Source: Gemmatimonadota bacterium
Lineage (GTDB): Bacteria > Gemmatimonadota > Gemmatimonadetes > Gemmatimonadales > Gemmatimonadaceae
Direction of reading: 5' to 3'
Assembly (NCBI GenBank): GCA_016719105.1
Contig: JADKAQ010000046.1
Coordinates: 744,001 to 808,000, forward strand
Length of the DNA stretch: 64,000 nucleotides
The notes beneath the pieces are model-generated. The model searched no databases and was not told the origin of the DNA. It saw only the letters and a program-made list of their open reading frames with translations. The position numbers and the translations under genes were made by a program. How positions within the stretch are numbered: the first letter of the stretch is position 1; the number at the start of each line of letters is the position of its first letter. This document shows, piece after piece, positions 8,814 to 18,001 of the stretch.

Positions 8814-11039
8814 ATGAAGCGCCTCTTGCTCGTTGCGGCCCTGACCGCAGCGTGTTCGTCCCGCCCCGAGTCCGACGGCAGCGCCAACCCCACGACCAAC
8901 GCGGACGCCGCGCGCTGGGAACAGCGGGCGCAGGCCGTCACCATCACGCGCGACGACTGGGGGATACCCCACGTGCGCGGCACGACCGACGCCGACGCCG
9001 TCTTCGGCGTGATCTACGCCCAGGCGGAGGACGACTTCAACCGCGTCGAGACGAACTTCCTGGTCTCGCTCGGTCGACTCGCGGAGGCCGAAGGCGAGTC
9101 GGCGATGTACCGCGACCTGCGGCAGCGGCTGTTCGTCCACCCCGACACGCTCAAGGCGCTCTACGGTCGCGCTGAGCCGTGGCTCAAGTCGCTGATGGAC
9201 GCCTGGGCCGATGGGCTCAACTTCTACCTCGCCAAGCACCCCGAGGTGAAGCCGCGCGTCATCGCGCACTGGGAGCCCTGGATGGCGCTCTCGTTCAGCG
9301 AAGGGAGCATTGGCGGCGACATCGAGGACATCTCGCTGCGCCAGCTCGAGGCCTTCTACGGCAAGAGCGACACGACGAAGCGGACGGCGCAGCGGCGCGC
9401 CCGCGAATTGCAACTGGCGACGGCCGAGCGCTGGCGCCCGCAGGAGCCCACCGGCTCCAACGGCTTTGCCATCGCCCCGTCCAACAGCGCGTCGAAGAAG
9501 GCGCTCCTGTGGATCAATCCGCACACGTCGTTCTTCTTCCGCGAGGAAGCGCAGATGACGAGTGACGAGGGGCTCAACGCCTACGGCGCCATCACCTGGG
9601 GACAGTTCTTCATCTACCAGGGCTTCAGCGACAAGGCGGGGTGGATGCACACCTCGAGCGGCGCCGACGTGGTGGACGAGTGGGCCGAGACGATCACGAA
9701 GAACGGCGACGCCCTCACGTACACGTACGGGAGCGAGCAGCGCCCGGTGAGCGCGGAAACGATCACCATCACCTACAAGGGTGCGGCCGGCCCCGCCACG
9801 AAGGACTTCACCGTCTACCGCACGCACCACGGCCCCATCGTGCGCGAGAAGGACGGGAAGTGGATCGCCTTCAACATGATGAACGATCCGCTCACCGCGC
9901 TCACGCAGTCGTACAAGCGCACCAAGGCGAAGAACTACGCCGAGTTCAAGCAGACGATGGACCTGCACACGAACTCGTCCAACAACACGATCTTCGCCGA
10001 CGCCGAAGGGAACATCGCCTACTTCCACGCCAACCACGTGCAGAAGCGCGACCCCAAGTTCAACTGGAACGAACCCGTGGACGGCACCAACCCGGCGGCG
10101 GAGTGGAAGGGGGTGCACACCGTCGACGAGAGCCCCAACGTGGTGAACCCGGCGAGCGGCTGGATCCAGAACACCAACAACTGGCCCTACTCGGCGGCCG
10201 GCCCCAACAGTCCGAAGAAGCGGGATTACCCGGCGTACATGGAGACGTACCCGGAGAATCCGCGCGGCGTCCACGCGATGATGGTGCTCAAGGACAAGAA
10301 GGACTTCACGATCGAGACGCTGCGCGATGCGGCGTTCGATAGCTACCTCCCGGCCCTGGCCGACCTGATCCCGGGACTGCTGAAGGCGTACGATGCCGCG
10401 CCGGCGTCCAGCCCGCTCAAGGCCAAGCTGGCCGAGCCGATCGCCGAGTTGCGCGGGTGGGACTTCCGATGGAGCGCGACCTCGGTGCCGACATCGCTGG
10501 CGATCTTCTGGGGCGAGGAGATGTGGCGCAAGTCGGCGGCCGACGCCGAGAGCGAGGACCTGTCGGTGTACGACTACATCGGCAGGAAGATCGCGCCGGC
10601 GCAGAAGCTCGAAGGGCTCGCCGCGGCCGTCGACACGCTCACCGCGTCGTTTGGTGCGTGGAAGACCCCGTGGGGCGACATCAACCGCTTCCAGCGCCTC
10701 ACCGGCGACATCGTGCAGCCGTTCGACGACGCCGGGGCGAGCATCCCGGTGCCGTTCGCCTCGGCGCGCTGGGGTTCGTTGGCCTCGTTCGGGGCGCGTC
10801 CGTACAAGGGGACGAAGAAGTGGTACGGCACCAGCGGCAACTCGTTCGTGGCCGCCGTGGAGTTTGGCGATAGCGTGCGCGCGATCGCCGTGACCGCGGG
10901 GGGCGTGAATGGCGACCCGAAGAACAAGCACTTCAACGATCAGGCCGAGCGGTACGCCAAGGGGGAGCTGCGTCCGGTGTACTTCTACCCGAACCAGCTG
11001 CAAGGGCACACCGAGCGCACGTACAAGCCGGGGCAGTAG
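8814..11039 (+). CDS. Penicillin-acylase-family Ntn hydrolase (lipoprotein-like)
   Basis: 741 residues. The N-terminus MKRLLLVAALTAACSS looks like a lipoprotein leader with Cys14. The family arrangement is clear: the A-chain region with DDWGIPHVRGTTDADAVFG, then PTGSNGFAIAP where Ser215 is the expected N-terminal nucleophile after autocleavage, followed by the B-chain with FNMMNDPLTALTQSY and NNTIFADAEGNIAYFHAN. Members hydrolyse amide bonds of beta-lactams, acyl-homoserine lactones or N-acyl amino acids; the substrate cannot be told from sequence. The lipobox is not ideal at position -3. The DUF1080 gene follows after three bases, so the two are likely co-transcribed. A second acylase is encoded at 26285-28462. 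Confidence 0.9.
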   Translation: MKRLLLVAALTAACSSRPESDGSANPTTNADAARWEQRAQAVTITRDDWGIPHVRGTTDADAVFGVIYAQAEDDFNRVETNFLVSLGRLAEAEGESAMYRDLRQRLFVHPDTLKALYGRAEPWLKSLMDAWADGLNFYLAKHPEVKPRVIAHWEPWMALSFSEGSIGGDIEDISLRQLEAFYGKSDTTKRTAQRRARELQLATAERWRPQEPTGSNGFAIAPSNSASKKALLWINPHTSFFFREEAQMTSDEGLNAYGAITWGQFFIYQGFSDKAGWMHTSSGADVVDEWAETITKNGDALTYTYGSEQRPVSAETITITYKGAAGPATKDFTVYRTHHGPIVREKDGKWIAFNMMNDPLTALTQSYKRTKAKNYAEFKQTMDLHTNSSNNTIFADAEGNIAYFHANHVQKRDPKFNWNEPVDGTNPAAEWKGVHTVDESPNVVNPASGWIQNTNNWPYSAAGPNSPKKRDYPAYMETYPENPRGVHAMMVLKDKKDFTIETLRDAAFDSYLPALADLIPGLLKAYDAAPASSPLKAKLAEPIAELRGWDFRWSATSVPTSLAIFWGEEMWRKSAADAESEDLSVYDYIGRKIAPAQKLEGLAAAVDTLTASFGAWKTPWGDINRFQRLTGDIVQPFDDAGASIPVPFASARWGSLASFGARPYKGTKKWYGTSGNSFVAAVEFGDSVRAIAVTAGGVNGDPKNKHFNDQAERYAKGELRPVYFYPNQLQGHTERTYKPGQ

Positions 11040-11042
11040 GAC

Positions 11043-11729
11043 ATGCGCGCCCCCGTCATCGCCCTCGCGCTCTGCGCCGTCGCCTCCGTGGCGCCGGCGC
11101 AGGGCTCACGCTCGCTGTTCAACGGAAAGGACCTCGCCGGGTGGCACGTCGACGTCCCGGTGCTGGACACCAATCCCAGGGCGCCGCAGCCGTTCGTGGT
11201 GCGCAACGGTCAGCTCGCCACGTTAGGCGAGCCGCAGGGACACCTCATCACCGACGCCTCGTACCGCAACTACCGGCTCGAGGTGGAGTACCACTTCACC
11301 GGCAAGCCGGGCAACGCTGGCGTGTTGATCCACGCGTCGACGCCTCGGGCGCTCTACCAGATGTTCCCCAAGTCCATCGAGGTGCAGATGGAGAGCGGGA
11401 ACGCCGGCGACTTCTGGTGCATCGTGGAGGACATCACCGTCCCGGACATGATCGCGCGCCGCGGTCCACGCGACACCTGGGGGATCACCGAGGGGAAGGC
11501 GCGGCGCATCAAGAACCTCACCGATGGCTCCGAGAAGTCGTTAGGCGAATGGAACCGCATGGTGATCGAGACGCTGGGGCGCGAGGTGAAGGTCTGGGTG
11601 AACGGGACGCTGGTGAACCACGGGACCAACGCCACGGCCGATCACGGACAGATCGCGATCCAGTCGGAAGGAACGCCGGTGGAGTTCCGGAAGGTGCTGC
11701 TGACGCCGATCACGACGCTCACGCCGTAG
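11043..11729 (+). CDS. DUF1080 (3-keto-disaccharide hydrolase-like) secreted protein
   Basis: 228 residues with a Sec signal peptide (MRAPVIALALCAVASVAPAQG). The rest is one DUF1080 concanavalin-like jelly roll: SLFNGKDLAGWHV at the start, then YHFTGKPGNAGVLIHA, EVQMESGNAGDFW, and the closing EWNRMVIET and VWVNGTLVNHG strands. The domain binds or cleaves carbohydrates, and recent work links it to 3-keto-glycoside hydrolysis. It begins three bases after the acylase stop, in an apparent operon, and is followed by a strong hairpin. The link between an amidase-type acylase and a sugar-binding domain is not obvious. Confidence 0.88.
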   Translation: MRAPVIALALCAVASVAPAQGSRSLFNGKDLAGWHVDVPVLDTNPRAPQPFVVRNGQLATLGEPQGHLITDASYRNYRLEVEYHFTGKPGNAGVLIHASTPRALYQMFPKSIEVQMESGNAGDFWCIVEDITVPDMIARRGPRDTWGITEGKARRIKNLTDGSEKSLGEWNRMVIETLGREVKVWVNGTLVNHGTNATADHGQIAIQSEGTPVEFRKVLLTPITTLTP

Positions 11730-11750
11730 CGATGGCAGGGGGAGAACGAC

Positions 11751-11780
11751 GCGGGGCGCGGCCGAGTGGCCGCGCCCCGC
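11751..11780 (+). terminator. Strong GC hairpin after the DUF1080 gene
   Basis: GCGGGGCGCGGCC at 11751-11763 pairs perfectly with 11768-11780 around a GAGT loop. It starts 22 bases after the stop codon. The T-run of a textbook intrinsic terminator is missing (TGCTCGTTT follows), which is common in GC-rich genomes. It may act on both strands, since a minus-strand pseudogene ends at about 11806. Confidence 0.7.
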
Positions 11781-11805
11781 TGCTCGTTTCCCGCCGCCGT
11801 TCACG

Positions 11806-12376
11806 TCAGGATCGACGCCAGCTCAGGCTGTGGAAGCCCGGGAGCACATCCTCGCCGTCGAAGACATCGTGCTCACCCAGGAGCGCGATGGCTCCATCGG
11901 CCCGATACACGCAGCCGGTACGGCGCATGGGGTCGATCGACCCACACCAGACGGCATCCCGCATTGAGCCAGTCGGCGACCTTTGCGAGCACCTCGCCCG
12001 GCCGATCGTCGGGCGAGAGGACCTCCACGACCAGGTCGGGCGCAAGCTCCGGAAAGCCGCGCGTCTCGAAGGCAGCAGCCGGGCCGTCGCAATGAAGGCC
12101 ACGTCGGCCGCGCGCACCGTATCGGGGTTGCGGCGCAGAGTGTGAAGCCGGTCTCGGCGGCGAAGCTCGCACCGAGCCGATGCCGGCGGACGGATTCGAG
12201 ATGGCGACGGCGGATTGCATCGCCACCTGGCCGTGCTGGTACCCCGCCGGTTTCCTCACCACCAGACGCCCCTTCACCAACTCCGTTCGCTTGTCCTGGA
12301 CGTTGAGGCGCAGCAGCTCTTCGGCAGTCATCGGCGCGGCGGTGGGCATGGGCCGAGTATAGGTTGTATCAGTCAT
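11806..12376 (-). pseudogene. Uma2-family (DUF820) nuclease-like gene, broken by several frameshifts
   Basis: From ATG 12374-12376 the reading starts MTDTTYTRP and shows the Uma2 start MTAEELLRL and ELVKGRLVV. The homology then moves between frames: a TGF..RRNPDTVRAADVAFIA part in a second frame, GFPELAPDLVVEVLSPDDRP with EVLAKVADWLNAG back in the first, and finally ALLGEHDVFDGEDVLPGF in the other. At least three or four single-base shifts are needed. The PD-(D/E)XK core strand (APDLVVEVLSP) is intact but could not be made as one protein. One shift, in the ARLLP/AFETRG region, is repaired by adding a single C. Either the gene is decayed or the sequence has errors. Confidence 0.8.
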
Positions 12377-12428
12377 GGCAGCAACACTACGCGCCGGCGT
12401 CACGCCGGCGTCACTTCATCATCATCGC

Positions 12429-13058
12429 ATGCGCATCGTCGGCGGCAAGTTTGCAGGGCGCGACCTCACCTCTCCCAGCGATCGCCGAGTGCGGCCGACC
12501 GCCGAGCACATGCGCTCGGCGCTGTTGGACCTGCTGGAGCCCGAGCTGGCCGACGCGCGCATCCTCGACCTCTTTGCCGGCACGGGCGCGTTGGGGATCG
12601 AAGCGGTGTCGCGCGGGAGCAAGACGGTCGACTTCGTGGAGTGGCGCCCGTCGTCGCTCTTTGCGCTCAAGGCCAACATCGGGCGCTTCAAACTCAAGGA
12701 CTGCACGCGCGTCTTCAAGCACGACGCCATTCACTTTGCCGACGCGCTCACCGAGGACCGCTACGACATCGCCTTCTGCGACCCGCCGTACGAGTCCAGA
12801 CAGCTCGACTGGATCATCCGGCTGTGGCAGGAGAAGCGCTTCTCCCCTGTGCTGGCGGTCGAGCACGCGGTCAGTCACCCCATCGCCCCCGGCCACTCGA
12901 CCATCACGTCGGGTGACACGCGCTTCACGATCTACCGCCGCGAGGGCGCGCCTAACGCGCGAGCGCCCAGGGCAATGGTAGTGCCCGAGCCGTGGGCCAC
13001 ACCCGCGCCAGTGTCTCGCCCTCGTACAACACGCCGCCCTTCATCACGTAGGCGATAG
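12429..13058 (+). CDS. rsmD: 16S rRNA (guanine-966-N2) methyltransferase RsmD
   Basis: 209 residues from ATG 12429, which gives the typical MRIVGGKFAGRDL start; an ATG at 12375 would only add non-aligning residues. The SAM-binding strand is LDLFAGTGALGIEA and the catalytic motif is DPPY in IAFCDPPYES, both standard for RsmD acting on helix 31 of 16S rRNA. After TRFTIYRREG the homologous part should end, but no stop occurs in frame until 13058, so about 36 extra residues rich in Arg and Pro are read antisense to the end of the convergent amidohydrolase gene. The tail is probably non-functional. The enzyme itself looks intact. Confidence 0.9.
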   Translation: MRIVGGKFAGRDLTSPSDRRVRPTAEHMRSALLDLLEPELADARILDLFAGTGALGIEAVSRGSKTVDFVEWRPSSLFALKANIGRFKLKDCTRVFKHDAIHFADALTEDRYDIAFCDPPYESRQLDWIIRLWQEKRFSPVLAVEHAVSHPIAPGHSTITSGDTRFTIYRREGAPNARAPRAMVVPEPWATPAPVSRPRTTRRPSSRRR

Positions 13059-16000
13059 CGGTCGCGTTGCGGATGTCGACCAGCGGGTCGCGGTCGAGGA
13101 CCACGAGGTCGGCCATCTTCCCCGCCTCGAGCGAGCCCAGCTCCGCCTCGAGCCGAAGTCCTCGCGCCCCCTCGATGGTCGCCACGCGCAGCACTTCGTG
13201 CGGGGTCATCCCACCGTCGGCCAGCAGGCGCATCTCCCAGTGGTTGGAGAGCCCCTGCACCTCGCCATGGCCGCCTAACGCCACACGCCCGCCGGCGCGC
13301 AGGATCGCCGCCGCCCCCGCGGCCACGTCGCGATCGTTGTAGTCCTGCGGGGGGAACCAGAGCATCCGCGTCTGCGAGCGCTGGTACAGCTCCCCGTCGG
13401 CGTACCAGCGATTCACCTTGGGCGTCGCGTGCGGACGTTCCTCGGCCAGCAACCGGTAGATCGACAGTGCGCCGCCGAAGGCCACGATCACCGTGGGAGT
13501 GTAGGTGATCCCCGTGCGGGCGATGAGCTGCACGACGTCGTCGTAGATGGGGGCGTTGGGGATCGCGTGTTCGTTGCCGCTGAAGCCGTCCATGGCGTGC
13601 GTGAGGTTGGCCTTGGCGTCAGCGCCCCCCTCGGTGGTGGGCATGATGCCCATCTCGCGGGCGGCCTGCACGACCCATTGCCGCTGCTCGCGGTTCCCGG
13701 TGAGGTACGACTTGAGGTACGACGTGCGATACTCGTCCCGGTAGCGGCGCATGGCCTGCCGTACCTCGTCGAGCGAGCGGAAGTCGCGGGCGAGGAAGTT
13801 CCCGGTGCCGCCCTCGCCCAACGTGAGTCCAGGCCCGGTCGAGAAGATCCTGGGCGCGGGGACGCCGTCGGCGTCGATGATGTCGGCGATCGCGAAGATG
13901 TCGGGGGCGGCCTGCGGGTCGCGCGCGGTGGTGACGCCATACGCCAAGTTGGCGAAGCCGCCGGTCCACTCGGGCTGCTGCAGTTCCTGCGACACGCCAA
14001 GGTGCGCATGCAGGTCGATGAATCCGGGCACGATGGTCTTGCCACGCACGTCGATGATGCGTGCATTCGCGGGAATGGCGACGCGTCCGGTGGCGCCAAC
14101 CGCGATGATGCGCTCGCCCTGCACGACGACGTCGGCGTCGGCGACGATCTCGTCACCGCGCATCGTGATCACGCGCCCACCGCGCAGCACGACGACACCG
14201 ACAGCAGCCGCGCGCGGCACGCCGATGGTCAACGACACGGCGCGCGCGTCCGACGCCGCTCCGCTGCCCATGTGAACCGTCGCCCCCACGAGCCACGACG
14301 CACGTTCACCATCGGCGCTCCACGCCACACCGGTCGGCGTCGCCTGGCTCAAGACGGTAGCGTCGGCCGCGGCGATGACGCGCGGGCTCGTGGAATCGGC
14401 GGCGATGGCCGCGCGCAGGAGGGTGCGCCCGGCCTGCACGAGCAGCGCCCGCCCATCCGGGCTGCGCAGGAAGTAGCCGCGGCCCAGGGACGGCGCGAGC
14501 GTCGCCTCAGTGCGGCGCCCGCTTCCGTCCATGCCGAGCGAGACCAACCCCACCGCGGGCGACGAGAGATGCAGCCGGCCCGCGGCGAAGTGCGGCAGGC
14601 GCAATCCGTCGCTCGACACGATGGTGCGCGCCCCACCGGTCGCGGCCGACACCACGACGACCCGCGCGTCGGGCGGTGGGGTCACGCGCATCTCGGCAGG
14701 GACGGCGGTGCTCACGAGGCGCGTGGCGCCTAACGTGGCGGTGAGCGCGACGATCGAGTCGCCGGCCGGCGTCCACACCGGGTCGGCGTACCAGGCCGGC
14801 AGCGCCGACAGTCGCACCGGCGCGCCGCGCCCGTCAGCCGGCGCCTTCCACAGGTGCCCCCCTGTTTCGTCCCACGTGACATAGGCGATCCACCGCCCAT
14901 CGGGCGACCAGGCGGGCATGAACTCGCGCGGCCGCTCGGTGCGCGTGAGACGACGCGGCACGCCGCCGCCGCTCGTGGCCACGTAGATGCGGGCCAGCGC
15001 CGAGACGGCCAGGCGGCCGTCGCGTGCCACGGCAAGATGGTGGAGGCGTCTGGCCGGCACCTCGCCCGTCGCGAGGCGTTGTGGCACGGCCAGCGGCGCG
15101 ACCACCTCCAGCGAGACCGGCGCCTCGAACGGGATGATCGCATCGGTGCCGCTGGCGATCGTGATGCGGTGGATGCGGCCGCCGAAGGCCACCACGACCG
15201 ACTCACCGTCAGGCGCAATGGCGTAACCCGCCACCACGTCGCGCGTGGCACGGCTCTCCAGTTCGTGTCGGTCGAGCCCGCGCACCAGCCACCGTTCGTC
15301 GCCACTCCGCAGGTCGCGCACGCGCAACCCGGTCACCCCCTCGTGTACCGCGGCGTACACCAGCCACCGCCCGTCGCGCGACAGCGCCGGACGCATGGGG
15401 AGCGTCCCTTCCAGCGCGACCGGCTGTGCCGGCCCGCCAGTGAGCGGCCGCCGCATGATGACGCTCGAGGCGCCGTTGCGGCTGCCGTAGGGACGTGGCG
15501 TCACCGAGGCGAAGTACAGCCACGCCCCATCCGCCGACACCGCCGCACCGTACCCCCCGGGGGCCGGCGCCGAGATGAGCGGCGGCTGCGGACCGTTGGT
15601 GTTCTCCACCAGGCGTTCCCCCGCCCCGCTGGTGGCATCGAAGCGCCATAGTTCGGCGGCGCGCGGCCCCGTGTCGTCGACCAGCGTCACGATGACCGAG
15701 CGACCGTCGGTCGCCCAGGCCGGTGAGATCATCAGCGCCCGGCGGCGCGTGGTGAGCTGTCGCGGCGCCCCACCATCGGCCCCTGCGATCCACAGGTTGT
15801 CCGACCCCGAGGCATCGCTCACGTAGACGAGCCGCGACCCGTCGGGGGAGTACCGTGGCTGCGACTGGAACGCACGGCCGGTGAGGCGCGGCGTCGCCCG
15901 GCCGCCAGCCATCGGGAGCTCGTAGATGTCGCCGAGCAGTTCGAAGGCGAGGCGCGTGCCGTCAGCTGCCACGTCGAGGGAGATCCACGTCCCCTCTCGC

Positions 16001-16110
16001 GTGGTGAAGGCGACGGTGTCGACCGCGGGGGGCTGCGGGGCGGCGACCGCGGGCACGCCCACCGTGAGCGCGAGGGCGGCGGCGAGCGAGACGACGTGAC
16101 GTGACGGCAT
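12952..16110 (-). CDS. TolB/PD40 beta-propeller fused to amidohydrolase, secreted
   Basis: 1052 residues from ATG 16108-16110, chosen because a signal peptide follows at once (MPSRHVVSLAAALALTVGVPAVAA). The first ~600 residues are WD40-like/TolB beta-propeller repeats (for example SQPRYSPDGSRLVYVSD and PAWSPDGRWIAYVTWD). The C-terminal ~400 residues are a metal-dependent amidohydrolase with the HxH motif in GFIDLHAHLG and the closing AGKMADLVVLDRDP. Fusions of this type are frequent in Gemmatimonadota, Acidobacteria and Bacteroidetes and are usually annotated as periplasmic amidohydrolases or imidazolonepropionase-like proteins of unknown substrate. The TAG stop lies inside a GCCTAACG octamer, and its 3' end overlaps rsmD by 107 bases tail to tail. 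Confidence 0.88.
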   Translation of the reverse strand: MPSRHVVSLAAALALTVGVPAVAAPQPPAVDTVAFTTREGTWISLDVAADGTRLAFELLGDIYELPMAGGRATPRLTGRAFQSQPRYSPDGSRLVYVSDASGSDNLWIAGADGGAPRQLTTRRRALMISPAWATDGRSVIVTLVDDTGPRAAELWRFDATSGAGERLVENTNGPQPPLISAPAPGGYGAAVSADGAWLYFASVTPRPYGSRNGASSVIMRRPLTGGPAQPVALEGTLPMRPALSRDGRWLVYAAVHEGVTGLRVRDLRSGDERWLVRGLDRHELESRATRDVVAGYAIAPDGESVVVAFGGRIHRITIASGTDAIIPFEAPVSLEVVAPLAVPQRLATGEVPARRLHHLAVARDGRLAVSALARIYVATSGGGVPRRLTRTERPREFMPAWSPDGRWIAYVTWDETGGHLWKAPADGRGAPVRLSALPAWYADPVWTPAGDSIVALTATLGATRLVSTAVPAEMRVTPPPDARVVVVSAATGGARTIVSSDGLRLPHFAAGRLHLSSPAVGLVSLGMDGSGRRTEATLAPSLGRGYFLRSPDGRALLVQAGRTLLRAAIAADSTSPRVIAAADATVLSQATPTGVAWSADGERASWLVGATVHMGSGAASDARAVSLTIGVPRAAAVGVVVLRGGRVITMRGDEIVADADVVVQGERIIAVGATGRVAIPANARIIDVRGKTIVPGFIDLHAHLGVSQELQQPEWTGGFANLAYGVTTARDPQAAPDIFAIADIIDADGVPAPRIFSTGPGLTLGEGGTGNFLARDFRSLDEVRQAMRRYRDEYRTSYLKSYLTGNREQRQWVVQAAREMGIMPTTEGGADAKANLTHAMDGFSGNEHAIPNAPIYDDVVQLIARTGITYTPTVIVAFGGALSIYRLLAEERPHATPKVNRWYADGELYQRSQTRMLWFPPQDYNDRDVAAGAAAILRAGGRVALGGHGEVQGLSNHWEMRLLADGGMTPHEVLRVATIEGARGLRLEAELGSLEAGKMADLVVLDRDPLVDIRNATAIAYVMKGGVLYEGETLARVWPTARALPLPWALAR

Positions 16111-16206
16111 CCTGCATTGTGCCGCCATCGCCGCGCAGGCGCAATCCGTGCGGGGCGCGCGATCAGTCGCCGCGACTATCGATCGGCAGGACCCTGCCCC
16201 GTGAGC

Positions 16207-16716
16207 CTAACGAGTGAGCGCCGGCCGCGCCACCGGGCGGTCGAGGGCGCGCCCCAACGCCTGCACCGTGTCCTGTGGCCCGTGGTGCATCCAGACCGGC
16301 GACAGGAGCACCATGCGTCCGTCGCGCATGCGCAGCGCCGGGCGGTATACGTCACCCCCGTCGTCGTCCTTGCCGTGGTCGAGCACCACCTCGTCCACCC
16401 CCTCGAGCGGGAACTCGATCGTCTCGCGCACCCCGATCCCGGTGTGCTCGATGCGCCCCACCCCCTTTGCGAGATCGAGCACGGCTTGCGTCCTTGGGGC
16501 CCGCCAGCAGACCCACCCCCCGGCGAGCAGCGCGGTTACCCCCGCCGCGGCCACCGCCACGCGCTCCCAGGCCTGGAGCGTCCCGGCATCGGCCGCCATG
16601 CCCACGGGCGCCGCGAGGCCGACCAGCCCGACCACGATCAGGAGCCCTCCCAGGAACCAGTGCATCCCTGGCGTGTGCTCGAGCGTGATGGTTCGGCCGA
16701 CGTTGGTGAGGCGCAT
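16207..16716 (-). CDS. Membrane protein with two TM helices, unknown function
   Basis: 169 residues. Two hydrophobic segments (about residues 20-42, FLGGLLIVVGLVGLAAPVG, and 53-70, VAVAAAGVTALLAGGWVC) are followed by a ~95-residue soluble domain with a PH-like look (GRIEHTGIGVRETIEFPLEG, then RMRDGRMVLLSPVW). I do not recognise a named family. The TAG stop is supplied by a GCCTAACG octamer at 16205-16212. It stands alone between the amidohydrolase and the MBL lipoprotein, all on the minus strand. About 95 bases separate it from the amidohydrolase start, so it could be in the same transcript. Confidence 0.65.
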   Translation of the reverse strand: MRLTNVGRTITLEHTPGMHWFLGGLLIVVGLVGLAAPVGMAADAGTLQAWERVAVAAAGVTALLAGGWVCWRAPRTQAVLDLAKGVGRIEHTGIGVRETIEFPLEGVDEVVLDHGKDDDGGDVYRPALRMRDGRMVLLSPVWMHHGPQDTVQALGRALDRPVARPALTR

Positions 16717-16873
16717 GGAAGAGGCGCGGCGTTGAAGCGCGTGGGAGTCGCCTCAAGGACGGGCCGTCATCGGCTCCCGTCACACGCGATCGCATCACCC
16801 CGCACGACCGTTCCGCGATGAACCCGTCGGTGCCCCGCCGCTCCCCTCCCGACGCCTCGAAACGCTCGCCCCG

Positions 16874-17932
16874 CTACGGCAACACCTTGAGCCCGGAGCT
16901 CCCCGCCTTGCCGTCGGTGCGCGTACCGTCGAGCAGGGCCTGCGTCGTCAGGATGGCGAAGTGCGGAAAGGTGAAGACGAGCTGCGACCCGCCCCCCTCG
17001 GCGACCCCCTTCACCTTCCCCTCGCGCACCGCACGTATCGCCGTCTTCATCTCGCCCAGCCGTGCCGGCTCAGCCACCGCGGTGTTGTGTGCGGGGAGGA
17101 GCCGAGTCACCGATGGCGCGAGTTGGGCCAGGCGCGCGATCGAGCGTTCGTAGGCATCGAGATCGGTCTCGGGGGCAAAGAGCCAGACGGGAGCGTCGTA
17201 GTACGTGTCGCCGGTCCAGAGCAGTCGGTTGGCGCGGTCGAGCAGCGCGACGGCGTCCGGCGTGTGCCCGGGGACCTGGAGGATCTCGATCACGCGCCCC
17301 CCCAGGTCGAGGGTGTCGCCGTCGGCCACACGCCGCGTGGCCGTCCACGCGCGCGTCTGGAAGGTCGCCGTATCAAGCCCCGCCGGTGCACCATGGCAGA
17401 AGCTCGCCGGGACGACCTCGCTGTCGAGGTTCTCGTGCGGGAATCCCCGCTGGTTGTCGCGGGTGTAGGGCGACTCCACCGCCAGCACTTCCCCAAACTC
17501 CGCATTGCCACCCACGTGATCGTAGTGCGTGTGGGAGTTGAGCACGCGGACCGGGAGCGGCGTCAGCGCCTCGACCACCGGACGGATGGGCGACATGCCC
17601 AGCCCCGTATCGAACAGCAATGCCCCTGTCCGTCCCACGACGAGGTACGAGATCGCCTCCTGCCACTGCTGCGACTCGACCAGGGCGAACACCCCATCGT
17701 CGACGCGGTAGACCTCGAACCAGGTGGAGGGAACGTCGACGCGCGTCAGGGCGCGGTTGGCTGCCCGCGGAAGCTGCGCGCACCAGGTGGCCGCCGGCGG
17801 CGTGGTGATGGAATCGGTGGGCGCCGCGGCCGTGGCGGCCGGAGCGTCGGTGCGAGGCGTCTCGCCCTTCGGCGCACACCCCACGCAGGCGGTCGCGGCC
17901 AGCAGCGCGACGATTGGCGATAGCGTCTTCAT
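16874..17932 (-). CDS. Metallo-beta-lactamase-fold hydrolase, lipoprotein
   Basis: 352 residues. The leader MKTLSPIVALLAATACVGC offers lipobox cysteines at 16 and 19. The zinc motif is seen in LNSHTHYDHVGGN (HxHxDH), followed by further ligands in the FCHGAP and VPGHTPDAVALLD segments and LLWTGDTYYD. This resembles periplasmic MBL-fold enzymes related to quinoprotein relay proteins and alkyl-sulfatase-like hydrolases rather than true beta-lactamases; the substrate is unknown. It stands 69 bases downstream of the ppc stop on the same strand, with no clear terminator between them. Confidence 0.85.
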   Translation of the reverse strand: MKTLSPIVALLAATACVGCAPKGETPRTDAPAATAAAPTDSITTPPAATWCAQLPRAANRALTRVDVPSTWFEVYRVDDGVFALVESQQWQEAISYLVVGRTGALLFDTGLGMSPIRPVVEALTPLPVRVLNSHTHYDHVGGNAEFGEVLAVESPYTRDNQRGFPHENLDSEVVPASFCHGAPAGLDTATFQTRAWTATRRVADGDTLDLGGRVIEILQVPGHTPDAVALLDRANRLLWTGDTYYDAPVWLFAPETDLDAYERSIARLAQLAPSVTRLLPAHNTAVAEPARLGEMKTAIRAVREGKVKGVAEGGGSQLVFTFPHFAILTTQALLDGTRTDGKAGSSGLKVLP

Positions 17933-18001
17933 CCCGCAACACTCTCCGTCGCACGTCGCGATGTCAAATGGGTCAATGCGCCGGCGCCCGCTCCGCGCGG
18001 G

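Noticed and set aside
8763..11009. A 748-codon minus-strand frame opposite the first acylase.
   Set aside because: The plus frame has complete acylase motifs and a ribosome-binding context; the antisense frame has no recognisable domain.
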